64,000 bases of DNA from Spirochaetia bacterium (GCA_022482625.1 JAKVOU010000001.1:744001-808000); one strand, 5' to 3'; counted from the first letter of the stretch, positions 1 through 8,746 are shown. Numbers and translations are program-made. The notes: a model not told the origin generated them from the letters alone.

Positions 1-327
1 ATGATCAAGGAAAGGAATCAGATTGCTGAAGCATACCGGTCCTATGGGCAAGGCCAGCTGGCCCAATGGGAAGGCAAGACAGAAAGCGAACAGAAGAACA
101 TCATTTCCACGGCTTATGCTGAAAGTGAAAAAATCAAAGGTGTTGCAGATGCAAAAGCTACACAGATTTACGCTGATGCATATGACCAGGATCCTAAGTT
201 CTTCCTGCTGTGGAGAACCCTTGAATCCTACAAGAAGACAATACCTGACCTGAAGAAGATCCTGTCAACGAACATGGACTACTTCAAGTTGATGTATACG
301 CCGACATGGCAACCGGACAGCAAATAA
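1..327 (+). CDS. hflC: HflC C-terminal part (membrane protease modulator), cut by window start
   Basis: This is the last 108 residues of a protein that begins before the window; the Met at position 1 is probably internal. HflC is a prohibitin/SPFH-family membrane protein that works with HflK to modulate the FtsH protease. The visible part is typical of the C-terminal half: a charged helix rich in Glu, Lys and Ala (IKERNQIAEAYRSYGQGQ), then the ADAKATQIYADAYDQDPKFF stretch and the TLESYKKT segment that mark HflC. hflK would be expected just upstream, outside the window. A strong intrinsic terminator follows about 25 bases after the stop, so this is the last gene of its operon. Family assignment is confident. 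The N-terminal membrane anchor cannot be seen. Confidence 0.88.
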   Translation: MIKERNQIAEAYRSYGQGQLAQWEGKTESEQKNIISTAYAESEKIKGVADAKATQIYADAYDQDPKFFLLWRTLESYKKTIPDLKKILSTNMDYFKLMYTPTWQPDSK

Positions 328-346
328 AACCTATCCGATTTGCATC

Positions 347-380
347 AAAAAGCTGCATCCGACCAAGGATGCAGCTTTTC
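347..380. terminator. Bidirectional intrinsic terminator after hflC
   Basis: A perfect 10-bp stem, AGCTGCATCC (351-360) and GGATGCAGCT (367-376), with a 6-base loop. It is followed by T-rich sequence on the + strand and preceded by an A run that serves as a T run on the - strand. It lies between two convergent genes (hflC and the small membrane protein) and could stop both. Confidence 0.85.
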
Positions 381-398
381 TTATGCCTACTGCCTACT

Positions 399-719
399 TT
401 AGTTGCTTTTCTTCAAAAAATAGGCAACAGTCGGCATCAGTATATCTGCAACAATAGCAATGATGAACAATGGCGTCATTTTTCCTGTACCGATCCATTT
501 GAACAACGTCATAAGTACGGCACCTGCACTGAAACAGCACCAGATGACAAACCCATCCTTATTGCCGCGAAGGAAAATGACCAAGCCTGTGACCATTCCG
601 ATCTTTATCAAAATAAAAAGGACATTCAACGATACCGGTCCGATCGGATACAAAAGCACCGCTCCGGCAACTGCTGTTACAATAGAAATCCATAGCCATA
701 CCTTCAACACACCATGCAT
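399..719 (-). CDS. Small four-helix membrane protein of unknown function
   Basis: A 106-residue hydrophobic protein with about four predicted membrane helices (roughly residues 7-25, 28-49, 57-75 and 82-100) separated by very short loops. No catalytic motif is visible and I do not recognise the family. The start at 719 is supported by TAAGGAGG seven bases upstream; a second ATG lies 4 bases inside but in another frame. It is a single gene, convergent with hflC and separated from the sugar importer operon by about 190 bases. Strong ribosome binding and coherent hydrophobicity make it a real gene; its function is unknown. Confidence 0.65.
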   Translation of the reverse strand: MHGVLKVWLWISIVTAVAGAVLLYPIGPVSLNVLFILIKIGMVTGLVIFLRGNKDGFVIWCCFSAGAVLMTLFKWIGTGKMTPLFIIAIVADILMPTVAYFLKKSN

Positions 720-865
720 AAGACGAACCTCCTTACATATTGAATTCTATTTTCAATAGTACTGCGTTCCTTAGCAAGAAACAATGCAATTACTTTCCAT
801 ATAGACAATGATTACGCAAAAACATGCTGACTGCCCGTGATCTTTCAAATCGATTCTGCGATTGA

Positions 866-889
866 AAAATCCCTGCAGTCAGCTACAGG
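866..889 (-). terminator. Terminator of the first sugar ABC operon
   Basis: Read on the - strand: CCTGTAG, a 4-base loop, CTGCAGG (7-bp stem with one G-T pair), then GATTTTT. It lies 23 bases past the stop codon of the distal permease gene and closes the operon. Confidence 0.6.
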
Positions 890-912
890 CAGATAAAACC
901 AGCAAAGGCTCC

Positions 913-1776
913 TTATCCCTTGACAGCTCCCGCTGTAAGTCCTTCGACCAATCTTTTCTGAAAAATATAAATAAGCACCAGCAGAGGAATGGTAACCACG
1001 ACAGATGCAGCCATTATTTCTCCGAAAGGTTCCTGCCTTGCAACAGTTCCGCTGAACAGTGCCATTGCAACAGGAACTGTCCTGGCGCTACTCTCAATGG
1101 AAGTAAACGTCAAAGCAAACAGATACTCGTTCCAAGCCGCAATAAAAGCCAGCAATCCTGTCGTTACCATTGCAGGAACAGTCAATGGCAGCAAAATCAT
1201 ATAAAAGGCTTGAAAATTGGTAGCACCGTCAACATTTGCAGCTTGCAAGAGAGAATCAGGAATTCCCTTGAAGAATGATGTCATGACCCAAATTGTAAAC
1301 GGCAATGTAAAGAGCATATAGGAAAGGATCATTGCAGGAATTGCATCTATATGCAATCTGTTGATGACCGAGTACAGTCCCGTCAAAACAGAAATCTGAG
1401 GAAACATTGTCATGGAAAGAATAAGATACAGACTGAACGTCTTGCCTTTGAATCGCAGCTTTCCCAAGGCAAAGGCAACAAAGGCACCGACCACAAGGCA
1501 GATCAAGGTAACTGAAATTGAGACAATAGCGGAATTCTTGATACCTCTGAGAAACGTAGCATTGCTGAACACAGCTTTGTAATTGATCAAAGAAGCCTTG
1601 GCTTCATGTGTAACAGGATCCCTTGGTATAAAAGTAGCCGGGGTCATCATAAGTTGTGATTCTGTCTTCAGTGAAGTAACAATCGTCCAATAGAATGGAA
1701 ATACCAGATAGAAAAACATGACTATAACCAATATCCAGAAAGCAATATGGCCTATTGTCTTTGATTTACTTTTCAT
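913..1776 (-). CDS. Sugar ABC transporter permease, MalG type
   Basis: Inner-membrane permease of the MalG/CUT1 family, 287 residues with about six membrane helices (first at residues ~10-33). The EAA loop that contacts the ATPase is visible as QAANVDGATNFQAFYMILLP around residues 178-197. The protein ends with the usual LVEGLTAGAVKG tail of this family. It overlaps the upstream MalF-type gene by 11 bases, so the two are translationally coupled, and both would form the heterodimeric channel for the substrate delivered by the binding protein at 2911-4230. Substrate is a carbohydrate by family; the exact sugar cannot be read from sequence. No ATPase gene is in the operon, so a shared MsmK/MalK-like ATPase elsewhere is inferred. 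Confidence 0.9.
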   Translation of the reverse strand: MKSKSKTIGHIAFWILVIVMFFYLVFPFYWTIVTSLKTESQLMMTPATFIPRDPVTHEAKASLINYKAVFSNATFLRGIKNSAIVSISVTLICLVVGAFVAFALGKLRFKGKTFSLYLILSMTMFPQISVLTGLYSVINRLHIDAIPAMILSYMLFTLPFTIWVMTSFFKGIPDSLLQAANVDGATNFQAFYMILLPLTVPAMVTTGLLAFIAAWNEYLFALTFTSIESSARTVPVAMALFSGTVARQEPFGEIMAASVVVTIPLLVLIYIFQKRLVEGLTAGAVKG

Positions 1777-2830
1777 TTGCTACACCTCCTGAGATCCGGG
1801 TATAGATAATGATGAACAACAAGATGATAAAGAATATTACGACACTCGCAGCGGAAGAGTATCCCATCATCTTGTTGTCAATCAACTGATAATACGCGAA
1901 GGAAGCCATTGAATAGCGTTTCTGGGCAAAGACAATCTGGAACAAGTCAAACACACGCAAGGCATCCAAGGTCCTGAAGACCAAGGCAACCAGAAGTGTA
2001 TCCTTGACCAACGGCATAGTCATCTTCCAGAACCGCTGTACGGCATTGCAGCCATCTATCTTTGCAGCTTCATAGATACCTGGCGGAATCGTCTGAAGAC
2101 CAGCCATCAACAGCAATGCCATGAAAGGGGTCGTCTTCCATACATCGATTGCAATCATCGCCCATACTTGGGTCGATTCTGCAGTCAGAAAAGGAAATTG
2201 CCCGTTCGTCCAGCCGAACCATTGGCAGATGACGTTGATTACTCCTACACGGGTAGAAGCAAACATCCATTCCCACATACGAGAAGAAACAGCAGTCGGA
2301 ATCGCCCACGGTACCAACATGGCTACACGTAGCCCTCCCCTTCCTGGAAAATTCTTTATCATGACCAAGGCTATGACCATCCCGAGAATCGTCTCGAGCA
2401 ATACCGAAAGTACGGTAAATACGATGGTATCACCAATGGACTGGATAAATTCAGGATCTGTTGCGGCAAAGACATAGTGCCTACCGAAGAAATCAAACTG
2501 TGACACGGCCTTATAGCGGTAAGGTTCCCTCGGCAAAATGTCAATGGGATCTTGATAAGCAGGTTTCTGGGTCGTAGTATCTATCATCTGCTTTCCTGAG
2601 GCATCCAGAAGAGGTTCCAATTCAGCAACCTTCATGGACAGCAGTTTCTGATAGTTGTCCATACCTACAAAACGTACGGTCCGGCTACTCGCAAACTTCT
2701 TGTCGGTCAAACTGGTAGAAAATACCGTAAACAATGGGTAAAAAGCTATAAGAAACAGAATGACAAAGGAAGGAAGCAGCAATATCATTGCGAGTTTCTG
2801 TTCCTTTTTCTGCAGCCTGTGAGAATTCAT
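1766..2830 (-). CDS. Sugar ABC transporter permease, MalF type, with enlarged first loop
   Basis: CUT1-family permease subunit, 354 residues. After the first membrane helix (about residues 15-37) there is a long extracytoplasmic insert of roughly 90 residues (FVGMDNYQKLL to the FAATDPEF stretch) before helix 2, larger than in a minimal permease and reminiscent of MalF. The EAA motif reads YEAAKIDGCNAVQRFWKMTM, near residues 245-265. I placed the start at 2830 rather than 2836: AAGGAGG is then 8 bases away instead of almost touching the ATG. The gene follows the binding-protein gene by 80 bases and overlaps the MalG-type gene. Role: half of the sugar channel. Confidence 0.9.
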   Translation of the reverse strand: MNSHRLQKKEQKLAMILLLPSFVILFLIAFYPLFTVFSTSLTDKKFASSRTVRFVGMDNYQKLLSMKVAELEPLLDASGKQMIDTTTQKPAYQDPIDILPREPYRYKAVSQFDFFGRHYVFAATDPEFIQSIGDTIVFTVLSVLLETILGMVIALVMIKNFPGRGGLRVAMLVPWAIPTAVSSRMWEWMFASTRVGVINVICQWFGWTNGQFPFLTAESTQVWAMIAIDVWKTTPFMALLLMAGLQTIPPGIYEAAKIDGCNAVQRFWKMTMPLVKDTLLVALVFRTLDALRVFDLFQIVFAQKRYSMASFAYYQLIDNKMMGYSSAASVVIFFIILLFIIIYTRISGGVANEK

Positions 2831-2910
2831 CTGCATGCCTCCTTTTTTCAGAAGCAGGCGGCACCCTCACCTCCAGGCAAAGGCACCGCTCGAAACATAT
2901 CTTGGGAATA

Positions 2911-4230
2911 CTATTTGCCGATGACATCAGCAATATCAAGAGAAATATTCTTGACAGCCTTCTCTGCACTCACTTTCTTTGAGAGCACGTCATGGACTTC
3001 AGTAAAGAACACCTTGGATACTTCAGCATACCTAGGAGCCGTAACCGTTGACGGACGGGCAACTGCCTGTGTAAACACATCATAGAGACTTCCAAAGAAC
3101 GGTGTTGCCTTGAGTACGTCCTTGTCCTGATAAAGAGCCTTGATGGTCGGGTTATAGGAACCGACGATTGCCCTACGTTTCTGCTGCTCATAACCTGTCA
3201 GATAGAACAGGAGATCAGTCGCTTCCTTAGGATGCTTGCTATACTTGGAACAAGCCAACTGCCATCCACCCAAGGCAGCTGCACCATGTCCGCTTGCACC
3301 GGCAGGAAGCGGAGCTACATCAAATTTGCCTTTGATGACGGAATCATCAGAATTTCCAAGTGCATATGCATAAGGCCAGTTCCTCATGAACAGGGCATTT
3401 CCGGCCTGGAACATATTCCTGGCATCCTCTTCACCGAAGCCAAGGACACCTTCCGGTGAGATAGTACCTACCCAACCAGCTGCCATCGCAATCGCTTCTG
3501 CAGCCTTGTCATTGTCAATGGAAATCTTTCCGTTACTTTCCACGATAGAGCCGCCACCGTTGGAATTGATCCATTCAAGGGCATCACAGGTAAGGCCTTC
3601 ATAAGAATTGCCCTGCCAGACAAAACCCCAGAAATCCTGGTTTCCTGCAGCTCTTTCACCGGCTTGGACCTTCTTGGCCATTTCGTCAAGTTCCTTCCAT
3701 GTTGAAGGAGGAGCATCATAACCATATTTCTTCAGCAGGTCAGTCCTGTAATAAAGCAGACCTGCATCTGTGAACCAAGGCATGGCAACCAATTTACCAT
3801 CTACGGTATTGTTCTTCACTATGGCCGGAAAGTGATCCTTGGCATAATCAGCACCACCATATTGATTCAAGTCAAGCAGATGTTCAGCAATATCGCCGGG
3901 CCAGATGACATCAATTTGGTAGAGATCGACCGCACTGGACTTTGCTTCGAAGTATTGGAGATACAAACCAAGACGGTCCGTAGTCAAGTCCGGTGTTTCC
4001 AGGCACTCGACTTCAATGTCAGGGTGAGTCTTCATATATTCAGCAGCACCATCTTTTGCAAGCTGGAGTTCCTGGCCTACAGCCCCTGCAGCAACGACAA
4101 GCTTGATCTTTCCCTGTTCCTGCGTCTGGGAACCGGAAGCCGCCTCTTCAGAAGACCCGTTGGCAAAAATGCCGATCGAAGCACAGCCGACCAACAAGGT
4201 ACCTATGACAACCTTTACCACTCTGTTCAT
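2911..4230 (-). CDS. Sugar-binding protein of ABC importer (family 1 extracellular)
   Basis: Periplasmic binding protein of the maltose/multiple-sugar class, 439 residues. The start at 4230 is chosen because AAAAGGAGG lies 6 bases upstream; an in-frame ATG 18 bases earlier would overlap that site. The N-terminus is a signal peptide (MNRVVKVVIGTLLVGCASIG) followed by IFANGSSEE. LVGC could be a relaxed spirochaetal lipobox, but IFA|NG also fits signal peptidase I, so lipidation is open. Internal blocks such as the NLYQIDVIWPGD-like region and AALGGWQLACSKYSKHPKEATDLLFYL are typical of this family. It lies directly downstream of the LacI gene and upstream of two permeases. The ligand is a sugar or oligosaccharide not predictable here. 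Confidence 0.9.
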   Translation of the reverse strand: MNRVVKVVIGTLLVGCASIGIFANGSSEEAASGSQTQEQGKIKLVVAAGAVGQELQLAKDGAAEYMKTHPDIEVECLETPDLTTDRLGLYLQYFEAKSSAVDLYQIDVIWPGDIAEHLLDLNQYGGADYAKDHFPAIVKNNTVDGKLVAMPWFTDAGLLYYRTDLLKKYGYDAPPSTWKELDEMAKKVQAGERAAGNQDFWGFVWQGNSYEGLTCDALEWINSNGGGSIVESNGKISIDNDKAAEAIAMAAGWVGTISPEGVLGFGEEDARNMFQAGNALFMRNWPYAYALGNSDDSVIKGKFDVAPLPAGASGHGAAALGGWQLACSKYSKHPKEATDLLFYLTGYEQQKRRAIVGSYNPTIKALYQDKDVLKATPFFGSLYDVFTQAVARPSTVTAPRYAEVSKVFFTEVHDVLSKKVSAEKAVKNISLDIADVIGK

Positions 4231-4265
4231 AATTTCCTCCTTTTGCAAATTACGAAATAGATTGA

Positions 4266-5288
4266 CTATGTACTTTCCCTTTCTATCAGATAGGGTTTTA
4301 TTTCCTCTTGGATATGTCTTCCATCACTCCCCGTCTTGATGAGGTCAAAAATCCTTTTGCTGGCTTTCCGCGTTATCTCTTCACGAGGTTGATGGATGGT
4401 CGTGATAAACGGTGGCAGTATCCTGCTGTAGTAGCTGTCATCAAATCCTACTACTTTTATATCTTTGGGAACCCGTATACCCTTGCTTTGCAGTGCTTGT
4501 ATAAGTCCCACGGCAACGACATCAGCTTGGGCAAATATTGAATCACAGCGGCATACAAGATCAAAATGCTGCTGGACAAAATGATAAGCACTGTAAACAT
4601 CACTGGGAATGAGGAAATGAAGTGCAGGATCTGCTTCAAGGCCATATTCCTTCATCGCCATATTGAAACCCTTCGTACGATCGTTGAACTCTGTACCGAT
4701 ATTCGGAGCACATCCGACCTGCAGAGGCTTTTTGCAACCTTTTCCAAACAGATGCTTCCCAGCAAGATATCCTCCGTATACATTGTCAGTAATGAAAAAA
4801 TCAAGTGCCCTCAAATCAGTGAACTGAGGATGGAAGTGGACCTGTACCGCAGGAATCTGATAGCAGTTGAGGCAATTGATATCGGCCTCGGTAATCTGGG
4901 CATGCAGGAAAAGGAATCCATCTACCTTATGTTCCCTGATCAATCGGATTGCATTGCTCTCTTTCGTATGCAGGTTGATTGCTTCGACCTGAATCGTATC
5001 GAGCTGGAGTCGTTCCAATTCCCTACGTAAATTCAGGAACAGTGCATTTACATAAGAATGCGAACCATCTTCATCCAGACTTTCCTGATAAACCAAACCA
5101 ACTAGTCCTGTCTTATGCGTTGAAAGGCTCTTTGCACTGTTGTTCGGAACGAAACCAAGTTCAGCTGCCAATTTCTTGACCCTGTCCCTTGTAGTCTGTG
5201 AAATCCGAGGGTTATCATTGAGACAACGGGAAACGGTCGATGTACTTACATCTGCAAGTTTTGCAATATCCTTGATTGTCACAGCCAT
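4266..5288 (-). CDS. LacI-family transcriptional repressor of the first sugar operon
   Basis: Cytoplasmic repressor, 340 residues. The N-terminal helix-turn-helix reads VTIKDIAKLADVSTSTVSRC with the hinge NPRIS...NNSAKSLSTHKTGLVG, followed by a sugar-binding type core. The ATG at 5288 has GGAGGTG seven bases upstream; the longer GTG start lies inside that site. Its stop is only 35 bases from the binding-protein start, so it is the first gene of the operon it probably controls. A consensus-like promoter and an inverted operator lie just upstream (see 5313-5368). Signal: most likely the transported sugar or its phosphate, by family analogy. Confidence 0.9.
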   Translation of the reverse strand: MAVTIKDIAKLADVSTSTVSRCLNDNPRISQTTRDRVKKLAAELGFVPNNSAKSLSTHKTGLVGLVYQESLDEDGSHSYVNALFLNLRRELERLQLDTIQVEAINLHTKESNAIRLIREHKVDGFLFLHAQITEADINCLNCYQIPAVQVHFHPQFTDLRALDFFITDNVYGGYLAGKHLFGKGCKKPLQVGCAPNIGTEFNDRTKGFNMAMKEYGLEADPALHFLIPSDVYSAYHFVQQHFDLVCRCDSIFAQADVVAVGLIQALQSKGIRVPKDIKVVGFDDSYYSRILPPFITTIHQPREEITRKASKRIFDLIKTGSDGRHIQEEIKPYLIEREST

Positions 5289-5312
5289 GCACAGCACCTC
5301 CGTTTACTATTG

Positions 5313-5332
5313 TTGTGCAACCGTTTGCTCAA
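5313..5332. promoter_or_regulatory. LacI-type operator O1 over the start site of the first sugar operon
   Basis: TTGTGCAACCGTTTGCTCAA is an imperfect palindrome around a central CG, as LacI-family operators are. It lies 8 bases downstream of the -10 box, covering the expected start of transcription, and 25 bases before the LacI start codon. Confidence 0.7.
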
Positions 5333-5340
5333 CAATTGAA

Positions 5341-5368
5341 AGTATATCATAAGCAATATATCTGTCAA
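5341..5368 (-). promoter_or_regulatory. Sigma70-type promoter of the lacI-sugar importer operon
   Basis: On the - strand TTGACA (5363-5368), a 16-base spacer and TATACT (5341-5346). The second LacI gene of the window (51815-51842) has the same two hexamers with the same spacing. The adjoining 5369-5545 stretch is AT-rich and shows no gene. Confidence 0.75.
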
Positions 5369-5545
5369 GATTTATTTTAATAGAAAAATTACCACCGATG
5401 AAATATTTCATCTAAAGTGGCAAATTAAAAAATTATATTTCGATAAAGAGTGAATTAAATAAAAAGACCTAAATACCTGATTCCCTATTTATTTTCTTAA
5501 ATTCAGCTTGTTTTGGGTTACATGCAAACAACATGTTTTTGTCCG

Positions 5546-5565
5546 TTGTTCAACCGGTTGCACAA
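5546..5565. promoter_or_regulatory. LacI-type operator O2, near-perfect palindrome
   Basis: TTGTTCAACCGGTTGCACAA is palindromic except for one base pair and shares the TTG-CAACCG core with O1. The centres of O1 and O2 are about 233 bp apart, a distance suited to DNA looping. O2 lies 10 bases past the stop codon of the HD hydrolase gene, far upstream of the promoter it would help to silence. Confidence 0.65.
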
Positions 5566-5575
5566 AATTATCAGA

Positions 5576-6256
5576 CTAGTCTGAAGCTGATTTGACCTTG
5601 TCGGAATCCAGATATCGGCAGCTCTCTTCCAGTTGCTGCAAGGTGATCAAAGCTTTCGGCAACCGTCGGATTGCCTCTTGCCTTGAGTTCTCCAAGAACA
5701 GACAGCTTTCAATTGACCTACACTTTGTACGCAAAAAACCAATGAACCCAGCAAGCGGCTGTTCCATCCAACCCTTGCCTGAATAGACCCGTACAGACAA
5801 TACCCCTGCAGTTGCATCGTAGCCGAGACGTCTGCAGAATCGACTGAGCCTGAACGGATCAAAGAAATCAAGCTTATCAGCATCAAAGAGCAGCTTTGCT
5901 TCAATGGAATCCGGTTTAGGTCCGCTGTTCCTGCTATGTTGGGCAATGCATAGTGCAATCCTGTCAGAAACCTTGTCACTGAACCAGTTCTTACCCTTGA
6001 GATAGGTCGCAGCCAGCTTGGAACCTTCCTTTGCATGATCGCCCATCGAGCCACCGGTTTTCTCAATCGGACCTCTGGCAATATCATGCAGCAGGCAACT
6101 TGCATGAAGGACAGTCATATCAACATCACTTTCATTTGTCGCCAGTGCCATTGCCAGCGCTTCTACCCGAAGCGTATGCATCAATGTATCGACATCGGTA
6201 ATCATACCTTCCTTAAGTTCATTTCTGATCGCATCAATCTTCTGTATAGCATCCAT
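5576..6256 (-). CDS. HD-domain phosphohydrolase (predicted)
   Basis: A 226-residue cytoplasmic protein of the HD superfamily, metal-dependent phosphohydrolases acting on nucleotides or related phosphate esters. Visible motif residues: His27 in MHTLRVEALA, His57-Asp58 in LLHDIARG, a further His in MGDHAKEGSKLA (about 74), and the closing Asp in LFDADKLDFFDP. The set is complete, so it should be active, but the substrate is unknown. It starts 14 bases after the stop of the ABC-2 permease gene and probably belongs to that operon. It shows no similarity in layout to RelA/SpoT (no synthetase or TGS domain). Resembles the YedJ/uncharacterised HD group. Confidence 0.75.
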   Translation of the reverse strand: MDAIQKIDAIRNELKEGMITDVDTLMHTLRVEALAMALATNESDVDMTVLHASCLLHDIARGPIEKTGGSMGDHAKEGSKLAATYLKGKNWFSDKVSDRIALCIAQHSRNSGPKPDSIEAKLLFDADKLDFFDPFRLSRFCRRLGYDATAGVLSVRVYSGKGWMEQPLAGFIGFLRTKCRSIESCLFLENSRQEAIRRLPKALITLQQLEESCRYLDSDKVKSASD

Positions 6257-6270
6257 CGCATTTCTCCTCG

Positions 6271-7872
6271 TCAGTCTCCACTGAGGGCTTTCGCTGTAGC
6301 TTTTGCAGCAATTCTATATCCTGCTAGGGAAAAACACAATCCAGGAATAAAAGCAAGCCAAGCAAATGAAGGAAGCAGACAGACTATCAGCATGGAAGGG
6401 AGCAAAGCTATGAGATTGACAAGCAGGGCAATGAGTGTATTGGGATTGCTTTTCATAGCCTTGACAGGCAAATCCCAGTCAAGCATCGGCCGGCTATAGT
6501 CAAGTGCGAGGTCAAGGCAACCGATGGTAAACGTATTGATGACAAGAAGCGGAGGAAAAATGACAAACCACTTGGCCGAAAGACCTGCAACACCTATAAA
6601 TACAGATAAATAGATGAGATATGGAAGAGCAACAAGCAACATATGGAAGTACAGTTTTGCCCTGAGCACTTGCTTAGGTTCAATAGGAAGTACTTTGTCA
6701 AGTTTCAGAAGCTTCCCTTGCCGGCTGACAGATGTCGCTGAGACAAAACACAACCCGCTGAACAGACTGATGATGCAGAACAGCAAGCCAGGGAACCAAC
6801 TGGCATTCTGCTGTGCAAAAAGGAATGAAGTTATTTGCGAAGAAATCCCCATGAACAGCCAAACGGCAATAAGAATTACAGGTATCAGCAATTCACCGAA
6901 GAACTCAAAGCTCAGGCCCCTATCGCTTCGGATAATTTCCATTTCCCTTCTGAGCAAGGCTTTCAAAGGCGAAGAAGCCTCCGTTGCTTGTCTGTATGAC
7001 TTTGATTTTTTCTTTTTCCTTCCTTGGGCATACAACTCAGCCTGGTAGGTAAAACGTCCTGAAGCAAAATGCAAGACCAGCAAAGGGAAAAGCAAAGAAA
7101 CGGAAACGAAGACAACCAGGCAAGGAAAAGCATGTTCCAAGGCTCCCGACATCTGGGAAAAATAAAACAGATCAGCTGTCTTCCTGAACAGTGGAAGATA
7201 CATGGACATCTGGATATCGGTCTGGTCGGCCAATGTTGCACCTCTGGAAAGCAAAAGTACGGCGATAATCGGAGGTGCAGTCGCAACAAAGCCTTCCAGC
7301 CAAGCAATACCGTTGATATAGCGAATCTTGATGAAACTGAAAAGGACACCGAGTGACAGAGGAGCGAGCGGCAGAAGAAAGAAAATAAGGATGAATACCA
7401 CGAGCATATAGGAAGTGAAGCCTATAAGCAGGAAAAAAGCTATTGCCAGGGGAATTATCAGAAGTACTTCCAACAGAAGCGTATAGCCATAGGCAAAGCA
7501 GAAACGGCTCAGACAAAGTTCTTCATTGCTTACCGGCAACGTCATGAGCAACTTGCCATCCTTGCCTCCATAGAGGAAAGCATCCATGAACAGACCGACC
7601 AACAGAAAAATCAGGATACTATAGCCAAAAAACAGAAAAGTCATGCCATCCAGTGTCTTGCCTGCTTCCCTTGCAACAAAGACAAGACCGTACGCATTGG
7701 AAAAAGACAAGAACATAAAACTTGCAGCAACAAGGACAATGATAAGTTTTGTCACAATTTTGCCCACGGTCCCCTGTCTTGCTTTGTTCGACCCAATTCG
7801 AAAGCGGCTGGAGAGAAGGTCCTTTCCTGACAGATTCCCTTTTATAAGTGTCAATATGATTCCGAATCTCAT
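6271..7872 (-). CDS. ABC-2 type exporter membrane protein (predicted)
   Basis: A 533-residue integral membrane protein with about twelve hydrophobic segments and a basic cytoplasmic stretch in the middle (GRKKKKSKSYRQ, near residues 285-296). It starts 4 bases inside the end of the ATPase gene (ATGA overlap), a firm sign that the two form one transporter. The size and arrangement fit the large ABC-2 permeases of unknown cargo common in Firmicutes and spirochaetes. Direction (export) follows from the family of the partner ATPase; no substrate can be inferred. The C-terminal end reaches to 14 bases from the HD gene. Confidence 0.8.
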   Translation of the reverse strand: MRFGIILTLIKGNLSGKDLLSSRFRIGSNKARQGTVGKIVTKLIIVLVAASFMFLSFSNAYGLVFVAREAGKTLDGMTFLFFGYSILIFLLVGLFMDAFLYGGKDGKLLMTLPVSNEELCLSRFCFAYGYTLLLEVLLIIPLAIAFFLLIGFTSYMLVVFILIFFLLPLAPLSLGVLFSFIKIRYINGIAWLEGFVATAPPIIAVLLLSRGATLADQTDIQMSMYLPLFRKTADLFYFSQMSGALEHAFPCLVVFVSVSLLFPLLVLHFASGRFTYQAELYAQGRKKKKSKSYRQATEASSPLKALLRREMEIIRSDRGLSFEFFGELLIPVILIAVWLFMGISSQITSFLFAQQNASWFPGLLFCIISLFSGLCFVSATSVSRQGKLLKLDKVLPIEPKQVLRAKLYFHMLLVALPYLIYLSVFIGVAGLSAKWFVIFPPLLVINTFTIGCLDLALDYSRPMLDWDLPVKAMKSNPNTLIALLVNLIALLPSMLIVCLLPSFAWLAFIPGLCFSLAGYRIAAKATAKALSGD

Positions 7873-8624
7873 GACAGGGCTTCCTCTACTTTGTTTTCCA
7901 AGCCGGACTCGCCGGTCATCTGAAGGAACAACTGTTCCAGATCTCCGCCCTTGCCTTGGTTCAAGTCAGCAAAACTACCGTGGAAAAGAAGCTTACCCTT
8001 GTCAATGATACCGATATCCGTACACAGGTTCTGTGCAACTTCCATAACATGCGTCGAAAAGAAAACGGTTCCGCCTTTCTTGCAGAATGTCCTCATTACA
8101 TCCTTCAGGATGTAGGAAGACTTTGGGTCAAGTCCGACCATAGGTTCATCCAAAATCAACAGCCGTGGATGATGTATCAAAGCGGCTATGACACCAAGTT
8201 TCTGTTTCATGCCATGGCTATAGCTTGAAATCGGTGTATCAATTGCTTCTTCCAAGCTAAAAAGCTCGGCAAGACGTGCAGTTTCTTCCTTACGTTCTTT
8301 TGCGGGAATGCCGAAAAGATCACAAATAAAGCCAATATAGCGTCTTCCGCTCATATGTTCATAGAACAGAGGTTCATCAGGTACATACCCGATGAGCTTC
8401 TTGCAAGCCAGGCTATCCTTGCCTGCGTCATGTCCAAAGATTGATACAGTTCCAGCTGTCGGCTTCAGACTGCCTACCAGCATGCCTATCGTTGTACTCT
8501 TGCCTGCACCATTTGGTCCAAGGAAACCAAAGATCATACCATCTTCAACAGTAAGGTCCAAACCATCAACAGCAATCTTGCCTTCCGGCTCATATCTTTT
8601 GGTCAATCCCTTGAGTTCTATCAT
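7869..8624 (-). CDS. ABC transporter ATPase subunit (ABC-2 exporter)
   Basis: Cytoplasmic ATPase, 251 residues. Walker A is GPNGAGKST (about residues 38-46), the signature is the variant SYSHGMKQKLG, and Walker B is RLLILDEPMVGLD, followed by the switch His in FFSTHVMEVA. This CcmA/YtrB-like arrangement is typical of ATPases paired with ABC-2 exporters. The start at 8624 is chosen for GGAGGT six bases upstream, 33 bases inside the longest frame. First gene of an ATPase-permease-HD operon; a long AT-rich palindrome lies just upstream at 8658-8694. Confidence 0.9.
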   Translation of the reverse strand: MIELKGLTKRYEPEGKIAVDGLDLTVEDGMIFGFLGPNGAGKSTTIGMLVGSLKPTAGTVSIFGHDAGKDSLACKKLIGYVPDEPLFYEHMSGRRYIGFICDLFGIPAKERKEETARLAELFSLEEAIDTPISSYSHGMKQKLGVIAALIHHPRLLILDEPMVGLDPKSSYILKDVMRTFCKKGGTVFFSTHVMEVAQNLCTDIGIIDKGKLLFHGSFADLNQGKGGDLEQLFLQMTGESGLENKVEEALS

Positions 8625-8657
8625 CTGCAGACCTCCATGCATCCTGTTTTGTTTCAT

Positions 8658-8694
8658 ATAGTATTATGATATCATGATAATATCATAATACTAT
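8658..8694. promoter_or_regulatory. Perfect 15-bp AT-rich inverted repeat upstream of ABC exporter operon
   Basis: Arms ATAGTATTATGATAT (8658-8672) and ATATCATAATACTAT (8680-8694) are exact complements around a 7-base loop. Each half also contains a smaller dyad (ATGATATCAT and ATGATAATATCAT), so it could hold two operator dimers. It lies 34 bases before the ATPase start codon where a promoter is expected. GntR/YtrA-type repressors bind such TAC/GTA-ended AT-rich dyads, but no such repressor gene is in the window. No T run, so not a terminator. Confidence 0.6.
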
Positions 8695-8746
8695 TTCTAT
8701 GACAAAAGTAAATCCCTTGTCAAGCAATAGGACCGAGTATTATATT

